From Gamarada debralockiae (taxonomy: Eukaryota > Ascomycota > Leotiomycetes > Helotiales > Hyphodiscaceae): a stretch of DNA of 64,000 nt. The translations under genes were made by a program, and so were the position numbers. The stretch covers positions 1 through 64,000 of the forward strand of contig NXFV01001780.1 in NCBI GenBank assembly GCA_002803225.1. Reading direction: 5' to 3'. Under the pieces are notes generated by a model. The model made no database searches. It had not been told where the DNA came from and saw only the letters and a program-made list of their open reading frames with translations. Of the stretch, positions 12,504-22,815 are shown piece by piece. Every line of letters starts with the position of its first letter. Positions within the stretch are counted from its first letter, which is position 1.

Positions 12504-13906
12504 CTATGCCTCCTGTACCCATCGTTTCTCTCGCAATGGCATCTCCTTCCCAGATGCTGCACGACTTCCGTCGGTCTCTTCGCGCCATGCCCAGTACTCA
12601 CCCAGTCTAATCTCAGCATATGAGGCGTAGTCGAAATCGATCTGCGAGATAGTTGCTTGGATCAGTGCCCAGATGCCCCAGTAGAACCCAGGTATGCCCC
12701 GATAGATGTCGACCTCATTGAATAAATGCTGGGCTTCGGCCTCTTCCTCGTCTAGTGACTTTTCCGAACCCAGATGAGCGAAGTAACTTCGGATGTATTC
12801 TCGGATGAAATCAAGTCGTTGAGATCGTGTTGGCAGAAGGTGGTGCTCGCAATCAAATCCACCCCATTCTGCAAAGTGATTCGAGATGTCGAAAGCAGCT
12901 GGTGAAGGGGTTGCATACTCGTAGTCAATGAAGCTGACCGATTCGATGGGGCTGGGGGTAGTGGCACCAGTTGGCCCCGTTGGACGAGGTTGTATGATCA
13001 CGTTGCCGCTCAACAAGTCGCAATGGGCAAAAACAAGCTACATTCGGTCAGTGAGGTTGTACGTAAGGAGTATTAGGGGTCCGTGAGGGGTTGCAAGCGA
13101 GGTAGGGGCCAACGCAAGCCGAGAATTCGGACAAAACTCACGCTATTGCTGTCACCTAGACCCGGCCGGTCGCTGAATTCGGCGACCACTCGGGTCAATT
13201 CCTTCTGTAGATTTGTTTGCCGAAGCTTTTCGGCCTCGGTTCCAACCGGAAGTGCGTATATCCATTTCTGCATCACAGTCCATATATTTGGAGCAGGCTT
13301 TCTTGGTGCAACTTTGTCGATAGCAGCTTGCAGAGCGGGATCTTTTCTGCTAGGTGTCGGAGCTGGTATTCCTAGTTCCTCGCTTCCGTTGATCTCTGCT
13401 GCAAGAGGTTGACGAGTTGATGGAAGACAAGGCACAACAGCGTGCCACTGTGCTAAACGTCTTGCCACCGCACGCCAGATTTCTTCTGTTCTGAGATCTG
13501 CTGGTGATGCAACAGCTCCGCGAACGAAGCGATACAAAATGCCATTGTGAAATCGAGCAAGCAATGTTGGCGCAAGGTTGTGTTGCATAAGCAATTCATG
13601 GTTCTGGGTCTCTCGTTCACGATCAATGATCAGGTCGGTTCCTTGGCCGTATGCGCGCAGCAGAACAGCCTCATTGTCTCTCTCCTCTGCTGATAACCCA
13701 GGTCGCCTTTTCAAGACTTTCAACAATGTATTTGTGATCCCATCTGTGAAGCGCACGAATTCGATCTTGCCGTCACTGTGCTCCCATTCGGGTCGGAGTG
13801 TGAGGATTAGGCGGAGAGCAGATGTCTGCGATTCGGCTTGATTGTATGTGAGAGGTATGAACCGGACATTGCTGCTACCAGCTTTTGTCCCTGCTATAGT
13901 ACCCAT
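12504..13906 (-). CDS. EKI1: Ethanolamine kinase
   Basis: Two exons, 13906-13142 and 13037-12504, with a 104-bp intron (GTGAGT donor, TAG acceptor) encode 432 residues. The frame-restoring join makes the Brenner phosphotransferase motif LVFAHCDLLSGNVI. The choline/ethanolamine kinase signature follows as FIDYEYATPSPAAFDISNHF with AEWGGFDCEH. The N-terminal FVRFTDGITNTLLKV is the nucleotide-loop region; the FTDGITN version is characteristic of ethanolamine rather than choline kinases. Family role: ATP-dependent phosphorylation of ethanolamine, the first step of the CDP-ethanolamine (Kennedy) route to phosphatidylethanolamine, in the cytosol. Some fungal members also accept choline. The catalytic Asp and Asn of the HCDLLSGN loop are present, so the enzyme looks intact. 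Confidence 0.92.
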
Positions 13907-15432
13907 CGTGGTGGTTGACTTGCCACGCGTTCGATTCGGATATAGGGAAAAGTCGGTGAGGGATAGTGCTGAAAATCAATTAGCATCCATCCTGTAGATT
14001 CGAGGGCAGAGAATCATGGTATAACTTGCTCTCGAGAGTAGAACCAAAGAAGTGATCAAGTGCAAGGTCCGTACCACTGCGTAGGCAATATCGGTGCTTC
14101 TGGGCCAGGGGGAAAAAAAAAAACAAGCGATGACGTCGAAGCTGCTTTTGGGATCTGCAGATAGCGGCAGTTGAACGTTGATGAGGCTTTTTATTTCGAG
14201 AAGATGTGTTGAGAAGAAAGAGAGAAGGAGATGTAATATATGTACAAATAATATCGAGACTTATGGGGGAGTGGGGGTCTGTCGCGCTTTGATAGGTAGG
14301 ATGTGCAAGTGCGGCTTGCGAGGCGGCGCCCTTGCTAACAACTTTGGGTAATCGATCGTGTGCTCGCTTGTTCCACGCAGTATTATTGGATTTCCATGCT
14401 GTGTAAGAAAGGAGGATATGTATGAAGCCGAATTGAGGTTGTATTTGCGTGGAGGGCGTTGGTTGTGGCTTACCTCTTTATGGTCTCGTGCCCAATTACC
14501 AGAATAAATTGAGATTAGTTCTGTTTTAGATCAGGAACGGTTGTGATCGGCCTCGTTAAAAATAGTTGCTGTGTCATGTGATGTGAACGTGGGGACCTGT
14601 TCGCGGTCAAGTGTGTTAGAAGGAATGACTTTTAGTGCTCCTTCCCGCTTGAATCTCAATCCTCATCCAGACCAGGATTGTCATCATTATTTATATCTAA
14701 TAACTTCAGCCTCTCATGCTTTCAATACTTGAGCCCACATTTATCGAAAACGAGCTTTGAAAAAAATAGTTTCTCGGCTCTGCGAGGCCCATCAAGGATG
14801 TTTCTCAGCCCATGACCAAGTCAGTACTAGTTTGAAAAGCTTCAAGTATGGCTTTCATCTTACTTTCCTTCTGATTTGATTCTCGAGCTTTCAGCATCAG
14901 AATAGATGTCCCTCTCTATAAAGCCTTCAGCGAAACATCACTGCCGCGGCCCGCTGCTGATGACTTTCTTACCAGGCCCTTCTTATCTTTGGCCAACGAT
15001 ATTTAGTGCGAAAGCAAGTCCTAGATTTATCATAGCTACCTCAGAGCAGCAGACGCAGGAGAGCGTCATCGCTAGATATTGATATCATTCCAGAATCATG
15101 CTTCCTCTTCTCCAGCCCTTTGTTCTTGTATTCTGACAGCCACACTGCCAATGGCTCAAGATGGGGGGACCAACGATCATACGCATCTCCTGGAACCCTC
15201 ATGCTGCCCACTTGAGTGGCAGACAATGTGGTCGACGAGTCGACGACATTCAGGCTGAGAATGCTGGATCGACAATATGGTCTCATCTGTCGAAGGGGAG
15301 CAGCTTCTTGGACAGACCGCGATGGGGGAGAGACTACCATATATAGCTATACTACAATTAACTTAGCTTCACAATTTGGTATAGTTCAGTCACTCATCTG
15401 GATTGAAAGTTCAAAGCTAAATTTTGCTTCAG
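13907..15432. other. Spacer, possibly containing decayed 5' part of the CLC gene
   Basis: About 1.5 kb upstream of the recognisable chloride-channel remnant. A short A-tract lies near 14111. Between about 15160 and 15430 there are open frames of some 60-100 codons that could be the degraded N-terminus of the channel, but no residues align clearly with it. Otherwise nothing is recognised. Confidence 0.4.
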
Positions 15433-17439
15433 GTCAGAGACTCAATTCGATACCGGCTACTGCTCTGCGAACTTCCTCCGAAACCGCGCAGATTGCTGTA
15501 AAGAAGTCCCCTATTCAACGTCGCTGAGGACGTTGGGGAACACTACATAAATTGGAAAGAATGGTCTGGGAACAGCTGGACAAGCTTTGCCATATACGTT
15601 GGATTTGCTCTGGCTTTTGGTATAATTGCAGGCTCTGTCACCATGACCACCAAGGCAAATCTTCCGGCAGTAAGCGTAATGATGGGGAAGACAATGGAGG
15701 AGATTAAGGGGCCTTTCAGGGGAAAACAATGAATATGACGGCAGGAAGTGGCAACCTGAGAGTAAGGAACATTGGCTCTCTGTTTTCTCACCTCTCGCTC
15801 TCACTCGCGTTTACTCTCATGACTTCATCGAATCCCGATATTTCCCTACGCGGCGCTTGTCACTCCGTTTGCTTCCGTGATATTCTTGATTAGGAAGTTA
15901 CTGACCCCCGGTGTTCTAGTCAAGACCATCTTATCTGGACGGGTCATCCCACATTTCCTAGATTTCAAGGTCCTCATTGTCAAGGCAGTCGGTGCCACGT
16001 TGGCGGCATGTGCCTAGGCAAGGAGGGTCCTTTCGTCCACATCTTGACATGTGCAGGCTACCTCGTGGCTAGCATGTTTCCAAAGTACCGAGAGAACGGC
16101 GGAGGGCGGGAGATGCGGGAGATGCTGAGCGTTGCCTGCTAGCAGGCGTAAGCGTGGCATTTGGGGCACCTACAGGTAGTCTATTATTCAGTTACGAGGG
16201 GAGAAGATCTATATTGACCCTAGCTGGACGTGCAGTTAATGTTTCATCAGGAAATCAGCGCCTACTTCCCTAGGGAGGAGCTTTGGCTGGCTTTTCTCTG
16301 CTCCCTAGTCGCAGCGGTCTTTTTGAAAGCCTTGAACCCCAATGGGACAGGAAAGCTGGTCCTCTTCGAAACAAACTACGGCATCGACTACAACCCCACC
16401 CACGATCTCGTATTCATCTTTCTCGGGATAGCCGGCGGTTTATTCGGCGGCGTGTTCTGCAAAGCGAATTTTCTGTGGTCGAAATCCTTCCGCAAATATT
16501 CAACTATCTCCAACCACCCCGTCTTTGAACTTTCGCTTGTCGTCCTCGTAACTGCAATACTCCAATATCCTAACCCCTTAACGCCGGAGCCAGGGGACGT
16601 AATCATCAAAGATCTCTTAGTCGACTGCTGGAATCCCTCAGGATCGTGGGTCTGTGCACAGGAAGCACTTGAGGACAAGAGCTGATACTATGGGTGGCTC
16701 ATCTACGGCACATCCGTCAAATTGATCCTCACGATAATAGTCTTTGGTAGTAAAGTTCCGAGCGGGATTATCATCCCTGCTTTTAACGCGGGAGCTCTAT
16801 TCGATGGACTCATTGGACAACTTACGTCGGACATCTCTCCTGGCATATTCGCAATGGTCGGCGCTGCCGCATTCTTAGCTGGCGTATCCAGAATGACCGT
16901 CTCTCTCACAGTAATCATGTTCGAGCTCACCGGCGAAAGTGAAGTACATCCCGCTCTTCATGATCGCAATCCTAGTCGCGAAATGGGCAGCCAACGCCCT
17001 CTCCAGTGAAGGGGTTCCCGGATCCAGACCATGCCTTGAGTATCGTGCGCGATGAGGGAATTCTGGTAGAAGAGTTCATCCCGCCTGCTTAAACCATGCG
17101 AGAGAGCACGGTGGACGTAGGATCTGAGTGCAAGGCCTCCAAGCAGCTGCTTTCCACCAAGCTCTCGCAGCTTAAAGTTCCGGGCTCATGGATGTGGGTT
17201 TGGTGATTGTTGATGGGAAAGGTATGTTACATGGCTATCTCGTTGAAAGAGAGTTGGGTTTCGTTATTAATGAGGGAGGAGTGCTGAAGGATGGAGAGCC
17301 GGTCAATTTGATCGAGAGTCCATTATCTGCATTTGCCGATCGGACGCTTCTCACGATCTGCGCGAAGACACCGATGGAGTATGTTGTTGAGATGTTTGGG
17401 AAATTGGGGCTGAGGCATTTGATTGAATGTTATTATTAA
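15433..17439 (+). pseudogene. CLC-type voltage-gated chloride channel, decayed
   Basis: Fragments in several frames match a fungal CLC channel in the right order: TGYCSANFLRNRADCC (15450 on), a transmembrane stretch AIYVGFALAFGIIAGSVT, VKTILSGRVIPHFLDFKVLI, MCLGKEGPFVHI with GYLVASMFPKYRENG, AGVSVAFGAPTG, ISAYFPREELW, GKLVLFETNYGIDYNP, then VPSGIIIPAFNAGALF, SRMTVSLTVIMFELTGE and CBS-domain-like pieces. The frame breaks near 16010 and at 16139-16143. An intron donor after the LFSYE segment reads GG instead of GT. A Trp-position TGA lies at 16683-16685, an extra A sits near 16938, a TAA at 17090-17092, and another shift falls near 17178. The GSGIP selectivity motif is lost. This is therefore a pseudogene. 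Family role when intact: chloride transport in plasma or endomembranes. Confidence 0.88.
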
Positions 17440-17615
17440 GAAGCAGCTGGTATTTTATCTCGAGCGGCTTCATCACTGACTTTTTTGCAATTTTAAATTG
17501 CATTTTGGATAGCTTAAGATATTAGATGGTATATTTCTGCTTCTTGACCAAACGAGGTACTGAGCTCCCCAACGCCGAACATTCATAACTCATAGCCAAT
17601 TATATACTCATTACA

Positions 17616-18533
17616 TTAAAACCAAACACATCCCACAGCTAACAAAACGCTCAATCCTAACCACTTGCCAACAGTCATCTTCCCCGCTGCTCCATTCGTG
17701 TCCTTGAACGGCGAGCTGTTGGTCTGGTCTTCCGTGGGTGCAGTAGATGTCTTGCTCTGCGTCCGGCTCGAACTCGTCTTATCTGCTGCGACGCTGGTCG
17801 TTACCGTCGTGCTGCTAGAAACGCTGTCGCTTACTGCTGAGCCGGAAGAGGAGCCGGAAGCAGTCGAAGAAGGTCTTTGAGTCGTGGTAAATGTCGTTTT
17901 CTCCGTCGTCGTACTTCCCCGGGAGTCTGTTGTTGTACACGTGCTGATGATAACGGCCGGAATGAAACCGGTAAATCCGCTGGAAGCCATAGACACAGAA
18001 GTTACAGTCGATGGCGACCCGGAAATCGTCGTAGTGCTCCATTCGGTGACTGGGTATGCAACCGCAATTATCGATCCTCCTTCAGTCGTGGTAACTGTAA
18101 CTGTAGTAACAGATCCTGCATCAACTGTAATAGTCGCAGCTGCGCCTCCAGTCGCAGAAGATCCTCCCTCTGTGACAGTTGTGGTAATTTGTGCAGCAAG
18201 ACTCGATGCCTGGTTCTCCGCATTCCGTAAAGCCGATGCGGGGATTGGAGCTCCTGCAATATCGCATGCCCATTGCAGAGGAGTCAAGAGTAAATTGTTG
18301 TCCAGATCGTTATCGCATTGTGCATGCATGCAAGTAATCAGATCTGGCAGGAAGTTGCCAGCCGATGCCCGGCAGAGACATGCAATATCTGTGACATCGC
18401 AATTGTCATCTTGGGACTGGTTGATGCAGTCTTGAACGCATTGAGGAAGGGAGGAGACGAATTGCGATCGAGCCAGAGGTAGGGCGAGGATGGAGAGGGC
18501 TATGATAGCCCGGAGGCAATGCGAGGACAACAT
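17616..18533 (-). CDS. CFEM-domain GPI-anchored cell-surface protein
   Basis: Single exon. The ATG at 18533 is preferred because it starts directly with a signal peptide (MLSSHCLRAIIALSILAL); an upstream in-frame ATG at 18602 would bury that signal behind 23 residues. The mature part begins with a CFEM domain holding all eight cysteines, including CDVTDIACLC with the aspartate that coordinates haem iron in characterised members. A long Ser/Thr-rich region follows, likely heavily O-glycosylated. The C-terminus has a small-residue site (NGAAGK) followed by a hydrophobic tail WLGLSVLLAVGCVWF, as expected for GPI attachment. Length is 305 residues. Family roles include haem capture, cell-wall structure and host surface interaction; which applies here is unknown. 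Confidence 0.88.
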   Translation of the reverse strand: MLSSHCLRAIIALSILALPLARSQFVSSLPQCVQDCINQSQDDNCDVTDIACLCRASAGNFLPDLITCMHAQCDNDLDNNLLLTPLQWACDIAGAPIPASALRNAENQASSLAAQITTTVTEGGSSATGGAAATITVDAGSVTTVTVTTTEGGSIIAVAYPVTEWSTTTISGSPSTVTSVSMASSGFTGFIPAVIISTCTTTDSRGSTTTEKTTFTTTQRPSSTASGSSSGSAVSDSVSSSTTVTTSVAADKTSSSRTQSKTSTAPTEDQTNSSPFKDTNGAAGKMTVGKWLGLSVLLAVGCVWF

Positions 18534-19255
18534 TCTCTTCGGTGAATGAAGAGGGTTCCAGCAGCTGACCTTCCTCGATTCCACTTCAGTATCCGCTCCC
18601 AATTGAACGATTGATGGATTCGGATTCGAGAATCGTCGCTATCACTTTACCACCACCGTGGTTGAGTTTTGTCTGTGTAGCTGGTGAGAAGGAGAAATAA
18701 TATCGGGAGCATCCATAGCTGATAATATCCCTTCTGAACCCCCATGTTGTGGCAAATCCCTAATTCCCATCCGTCCATAGAGATTGAGAATGCCATATGG
18801 GTGCGTCAAGACAGCCTTCTTTCCCTGTTTTCATCCAAAAGTTACAGCAATGTTATTCGTGGAGAATAAAAAGTGGCTGAGCACCGCCACACGACAAACT
18901 CAAAAGCGTTTAAGATCGGCGGTGGGGTTCAGGGCCAGCCGGTGATTGCGAGGAGAATTTAGAGACACTCGGGACATGGTTGCAAAAAGAGCCTCCCGCT
19001 TGAGTCACATCCTCAAAAATGAAATCTCTTTCTATTATGCGAAAGTATGTGCAATACCATCAAACACGCAAACCCATACAGAAAATCAACCAAATCTATA
19101 TTTCTTTCGCCTTCAATTTGCGCCAACAACTCTAAACATCTCGTGGACTTTTAGCAGCCATTCGCCGTCTTCTGCGCAATAAAAAAATAACAGGAAAACC
19201 GCAGCTCCTATTCTACCGCAAAACCCCCCCTGGAGGAACAAGTCCTGGTCTGAGG
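18534..19255. other. Spacer: upstream region of the CFEM gene
   Basis: About 720 bp between the CFEM gene start and the 3' end of the GNAT gene, both on the minus strand. No coding or RNA feature seen; presumably the CFEM promoter. Confidence 0.5.
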
Positions 19256-19855
19256 TTATGAAGAATTCGGGTGGTACTTCATGAGTAGAACATTCCTTGT
19301 CTCCCCTCGATCCATCTCCTCCTTGATAGTCACAAACCCGCACCTCTCGTATAAGGACTTAGCAGCAACGTTATCCTCGTCGACTACAATACTCATGACA
19401 AGGTCCTTTCCAGATGCCTCTGCTTGAGCAGCACCAAACTTCTTGGCCGCCTCAATGAGAGCCTTGGCAGTGCCTTGACCACGAGCTTCAGGTAGGGTAA
19501 ACATTCCGTTAATACGCCAGTGTGAGCTTGTGGGTATCTTAACAGTCGCATCACCATCAATCGTAACCCAGGGGTTGCCAAGAGGTGAAAGTTCGTCGGG
19601 CCCATATGGGAGGGGGCCGATGACTGCGATAGAGCTGACAATGCGTTCGGATTGAACAGCGATGAACGTAATAGCCTTGGGGTTGCTCAACCGTTGATAC
19701 CAAACATCGTCTGTAAACGCAATCTCTCTCGCATAGTTGGACCCGAAAAATTCGGGCGAGGTTTGCAATGAGAGTAAGCGGAAGGCCTTGACTTGGTCCA
19801 CATAGCGACGGATAGTCTCATCGTCCTTGGCTATCTGGATGATTTCGAAGGGCAT
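19256..19855 (-). CDS. GNAT-family N-acetyltransferase
   Basis: Intronless 199-residue protein. The acetyl-CoA binding core is visible as MFTLPEARGQGTAKALIEAA (motif A, R/Q-x-x-G-x-G/A pattern RGQGTA). It is followed by a central strand VMSIVVDEDN, then AAKSLYERCGF, the typical motif B that closes the fold. The N-terminal half (VKAFRLLSLQTSPEFFGSNY) resembles small-molecule acetyltransferases in which this segment binds the acceptor. Family role: transfer of an acetyl group from acetyl-CoA to an amine; the acceptor cannot be deduced. The gene is transcribed away from the CorA-like gene, with 405 bp between the two start codons. Length is normal for a single-domain GNAT and no damage is seen. 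Confidence 0.88.
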   Translation of the reverse strand: MPFEIIQIAKDDETIRRYVDQVKAFRLLSLQTSPEFFGSNYAREIAFTDDVWYQRLSNPKAITFIAVQSERIVSSIAVIGPLPYGPDELSPLGNPWVTIDGDATVKIPTSSHWRINGMFTLPEARGQGTAKALIEAAKKFGAAQAEASGKDLVMSIVVDEDNVAAKSLYERCGFVTIKEEMDRGETRNVLLMKYHPNSS

Positions 19856-20260
19856 GATCGTTCAGAATTGGCGAGTGATTGAGGCTAAGAGAATGGAGAA
19901 TACTTGTCTGACTCGAAAAACGCACAATTGCAACTGCAAAGGATTGTGTTACAAGATCATGAAACTTTTATGATCACAAGAGAAGGAAACCGGGTGCAAC
20001 TAGAAGAGAAAGGAAGCTTTTATGTTGTATCTGATGAAGTTTGCGTTGACTCACGTTGGACATGAACACAAGAGGAAGGTGACGGTCGATAAATTGACTC
20101 GATCGCGAAATTGGGCTGTGCGTGCGCTCAAGCCACTTGTCTCACATCTCAGCCGCGCCAGCCTCGCGGCACTTGCACCACCAACATCGAATATATGCCC
20201 CATGGTATCCTTATATCCACAAGAGAAAGAAACGCATCCTGCGCGTCAATCTACGCAATC
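19856..20260. promoter_or_regulatory. Divergent intergenic region, GNAT / CorA-like
   Basis: The two start codons face away from each other across 405 bp, so this segment must hold both promoters. An alternative in-frame ATG for the CorA-like gene lies within it at 20201. No specific binding site was identified. Confidence 0.5.
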
Positions 20261-22160
20261 ATGGGGAAGGACGGATATTTCGAAGACTTCGACGACGAGA
20301 ATGTCTACAGAGACAGCCAGCAGCGCGCACTGAACGAGTCCACGCGCAACTTCGTCGTTGAGTTTGGCAGAGGCCACGCCCACATAGCATTCAACTTGGG
20401 AACCGACGATGTTCAGAAGCTGTTTGGTTCTGAAAGGAACGAGGGGAAGCCAGTTCGGTGGATGTAAGCAGTCAACTCTTCCTCTCGAGCTCGTTTGCTA
20501 ATGATTTCATTTCCAACAGTAACATTTGGGCTCCGAACCGACAAGTCGAAGTTATCGAGCTGCTTGGAACGCATTACAAGTTCTCCGCGAGACTCCTAGC
20601 CCTTATTAAAACCATGCCTCCCGACAGAGCCCCCGAAGTACAGGATAAAAACGTTGGAAAATACAAAATGCTTCACAAAGACGATGTCGAGCTTGCGACA
20701 TCGAGCATTGATACACCAATTGCAGCTTCCCCTTCGCAAAGTCGGTCGAGTATAAGCCAGTATGATGCTGCGAAACAGATGATAAATTTTCAGTCTATTG
20801 ATGTTGGGCCACATTGTGAGATCCAAGAACATTGGGGGAAGGAGCGAAATGCTAATTCTGTTGCAAGTCCTCTGCATAGGTGCAAATTGGATGCACATGT
20901 TACCACATCTCAATAAGGACGAAAGTATACTCGATGAAGGAAGCCAGCGACGGCTATGGTCCTGGTTGGTGCTTTGTGATGATAGTATGCGCAAATTGTA
21001 TGCCGTTTTACTTCTCTAACTTTTGCAGATACTGTTATATCACTGCACGAAGATCCTGGACCAGTCAACAGCGTGGACGCCCTCAAGTCTATTCGTGGAA
21101 ATACCTTGAGCGTCTTGAGTCAGCTCTCACACCTTGGTCATCTCAGCGCCGATCCAACCTCCATGCAAACTGTCCGGCAAGCATTAGAAGTAGATAGCGT
21201 TCAAGGAAATGCCGGCATTGAAGGCTCCAGTAACCTTTTCTACTATCTATTTGATGACTGGAGAGCCGTTTATTCTACTATTGCCGCATTCCGCGCTAGG
21301 CTGGGGAAGTTGGTATGTCTCTTTCCCTCGTACTGTACACCTGGACACATCCCATACTGACATGACCACTTAGGAACATGATATTCTTGCAGATATGGTA
21401 AGCTAATTCCTTTAAAAGGGAGAGCTTTACTTATTTTCACAGACCCGAAAATCAAATAAATCACCAAACATCAAAATTATTCCTCGCCTTCACATCCTAG
21501 GTCGCCAAATCCGTCAAATGCAAGGTCTTTACGAAGGCTATAAGAACCTGATCCAGCGCATTATGGAGCCAAAATCAGCCACTATATATGGCATGACCAC
21601 TCCCCGGAGCTTTAGTGGTATTGGAAGCGGAACCCCGGGCGTTGTTCTCGCAAAATCAGCCAGCCAACGATTTGAGCGTCTGGGGGATCGTATCCAGCTT
21701 TTGATCCTTAGTGGGACTCAAGAGTTTCTGGTTGAGAAAGATGCCCTGATCTCGATGGTAAGTTATGTCATTCAAGATTGACAAATAACTTTACTGATAC
21801 AAGATGCAGTACTTCAACATCAACACCCAGAAAGACTCCGAGTCCACCGCCCGCCTTACACGCTCTGCAACCTTGCTTGCGAAGCTCAGCGTTCTGTTCT
21901 TGCCCGTCAGTCTCATGACCAGCTACTTCTCTACGCAAATCAGCGACATACAAGGTGTCTACACGATCAAGCAGTACTGGATAGTGTTTGCTGTCATGAT
22001 GAGTATTTCCTTCCTGGGCTTGTTCTTCTTCAGCAGGTTGTTGATGTGGGTTACTGAGACGTTGGATGAGTGGGCGAAGGAATTTAGCAGGGTCTGTGCG
22101 AGCCTCATTACTAGGAGGGGTGAGCCACAGGAGCCGGAGATGGATGCGTATGAGAAATGA
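20261..22160 (+). CDS. CorA-like (Mg2+ transporter superfamily) membrane protein lacking GMN
   Basis: Seven exons, 20261-20463, 20520-20815, 20868-20984, 21029-21312, 21374-21397, 21443-21757 and 21810-22160, sum to 1590 nt (529 residues) with all junctions in frame. Joins recreate conserved stretches such as FLCIGANWM and LWSWLVLCDDNTVISLHE. Exon 5 is a 24-nt micro-exon. The C-terminus has two transmembrane helices (LSVLFLPVSLMTSYFS and YWIVFAVMMSISFLGLFFF) preceded by a long helical region, the CorA layout. The signature GMN at the end of the first helix is absent; the position reads SYFSTQI. Family knowledge: many filamentous fungi carry such CorA-like proteins of unknown transport activity. 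Because GMN is needed for Mg2+ selectivity, I infer a different or lost ion specificity. The start was chosen at the ATG nearest the conserved domain. Confidence 0.85.
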
Positions 22161-22815
22161 TTGAAATCTGCTAGGATGTATGGTGTTACGGGTGTCTTGA
22201 TTTGAATGAATGATCTAGTGGAAAATGACGTTGATCCCGGAAGTGTGTCTGTTTTTACTGTACACCACTTTGCACTGTACCCTCAATCATTAAGTCGAAT
22301 CGAATAATTCCAAGTCGAAGCTCCCACTAGATATATCACGCTGCATGTCACCCATCCATCGTGTTTAAGTGATTCAGAGTTCAGCTTGTAGGACCTGCGT
22401 TATTCAGTCCTTGAACATCCCCCTTCCAGTGTTCAAGTCAAGCTGAGTAATTGCAAACCAGATCACCTGGAATCGTTTGCATGCAGTCCTCATATGATTC
22501 AATGAAAGTCAGCAACTGGTAATCATTCAGACAAGAGCCATATTTTGAAATCAGTGGTTTGAATGTCTATATAAAGTCATCATAGTCAGTCTATCGTCAC
22601 CCTCAAAGAAAGAAAAATCAACGCAGGAACGTCTACCCGTCCGATATGAACATCAACGAAAAGCCATGCAGTCAATCCTAAGCCATCCATCACCCTTCCG
22701 TCGGAAGTAAAGAGACCAGCAGAAAGCCATGGAAACTACCAGTCTTTACTCACTCGCCCCTTTCTCAGAGTTCAGTCAAGTGTTTCACTCAACAAAAGGA
22801 ATAAGCCGGGCTGAG
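22161..22815. other. Spacer between convergent genes
   Basis: About 650 bp between the CorA-like stop and the end of the broken repeat-protein gene on the opposite strand. It would carry both 3' ends. No gene or RNA feature seen. Confidence 0.5.

Noticed and set aside
18534..18602. Upstream ATG at 18602 as start of the CFEM protein
   Set aside because: It would place 23 hydrophilic residues before an otherwise ideal signal peptide.
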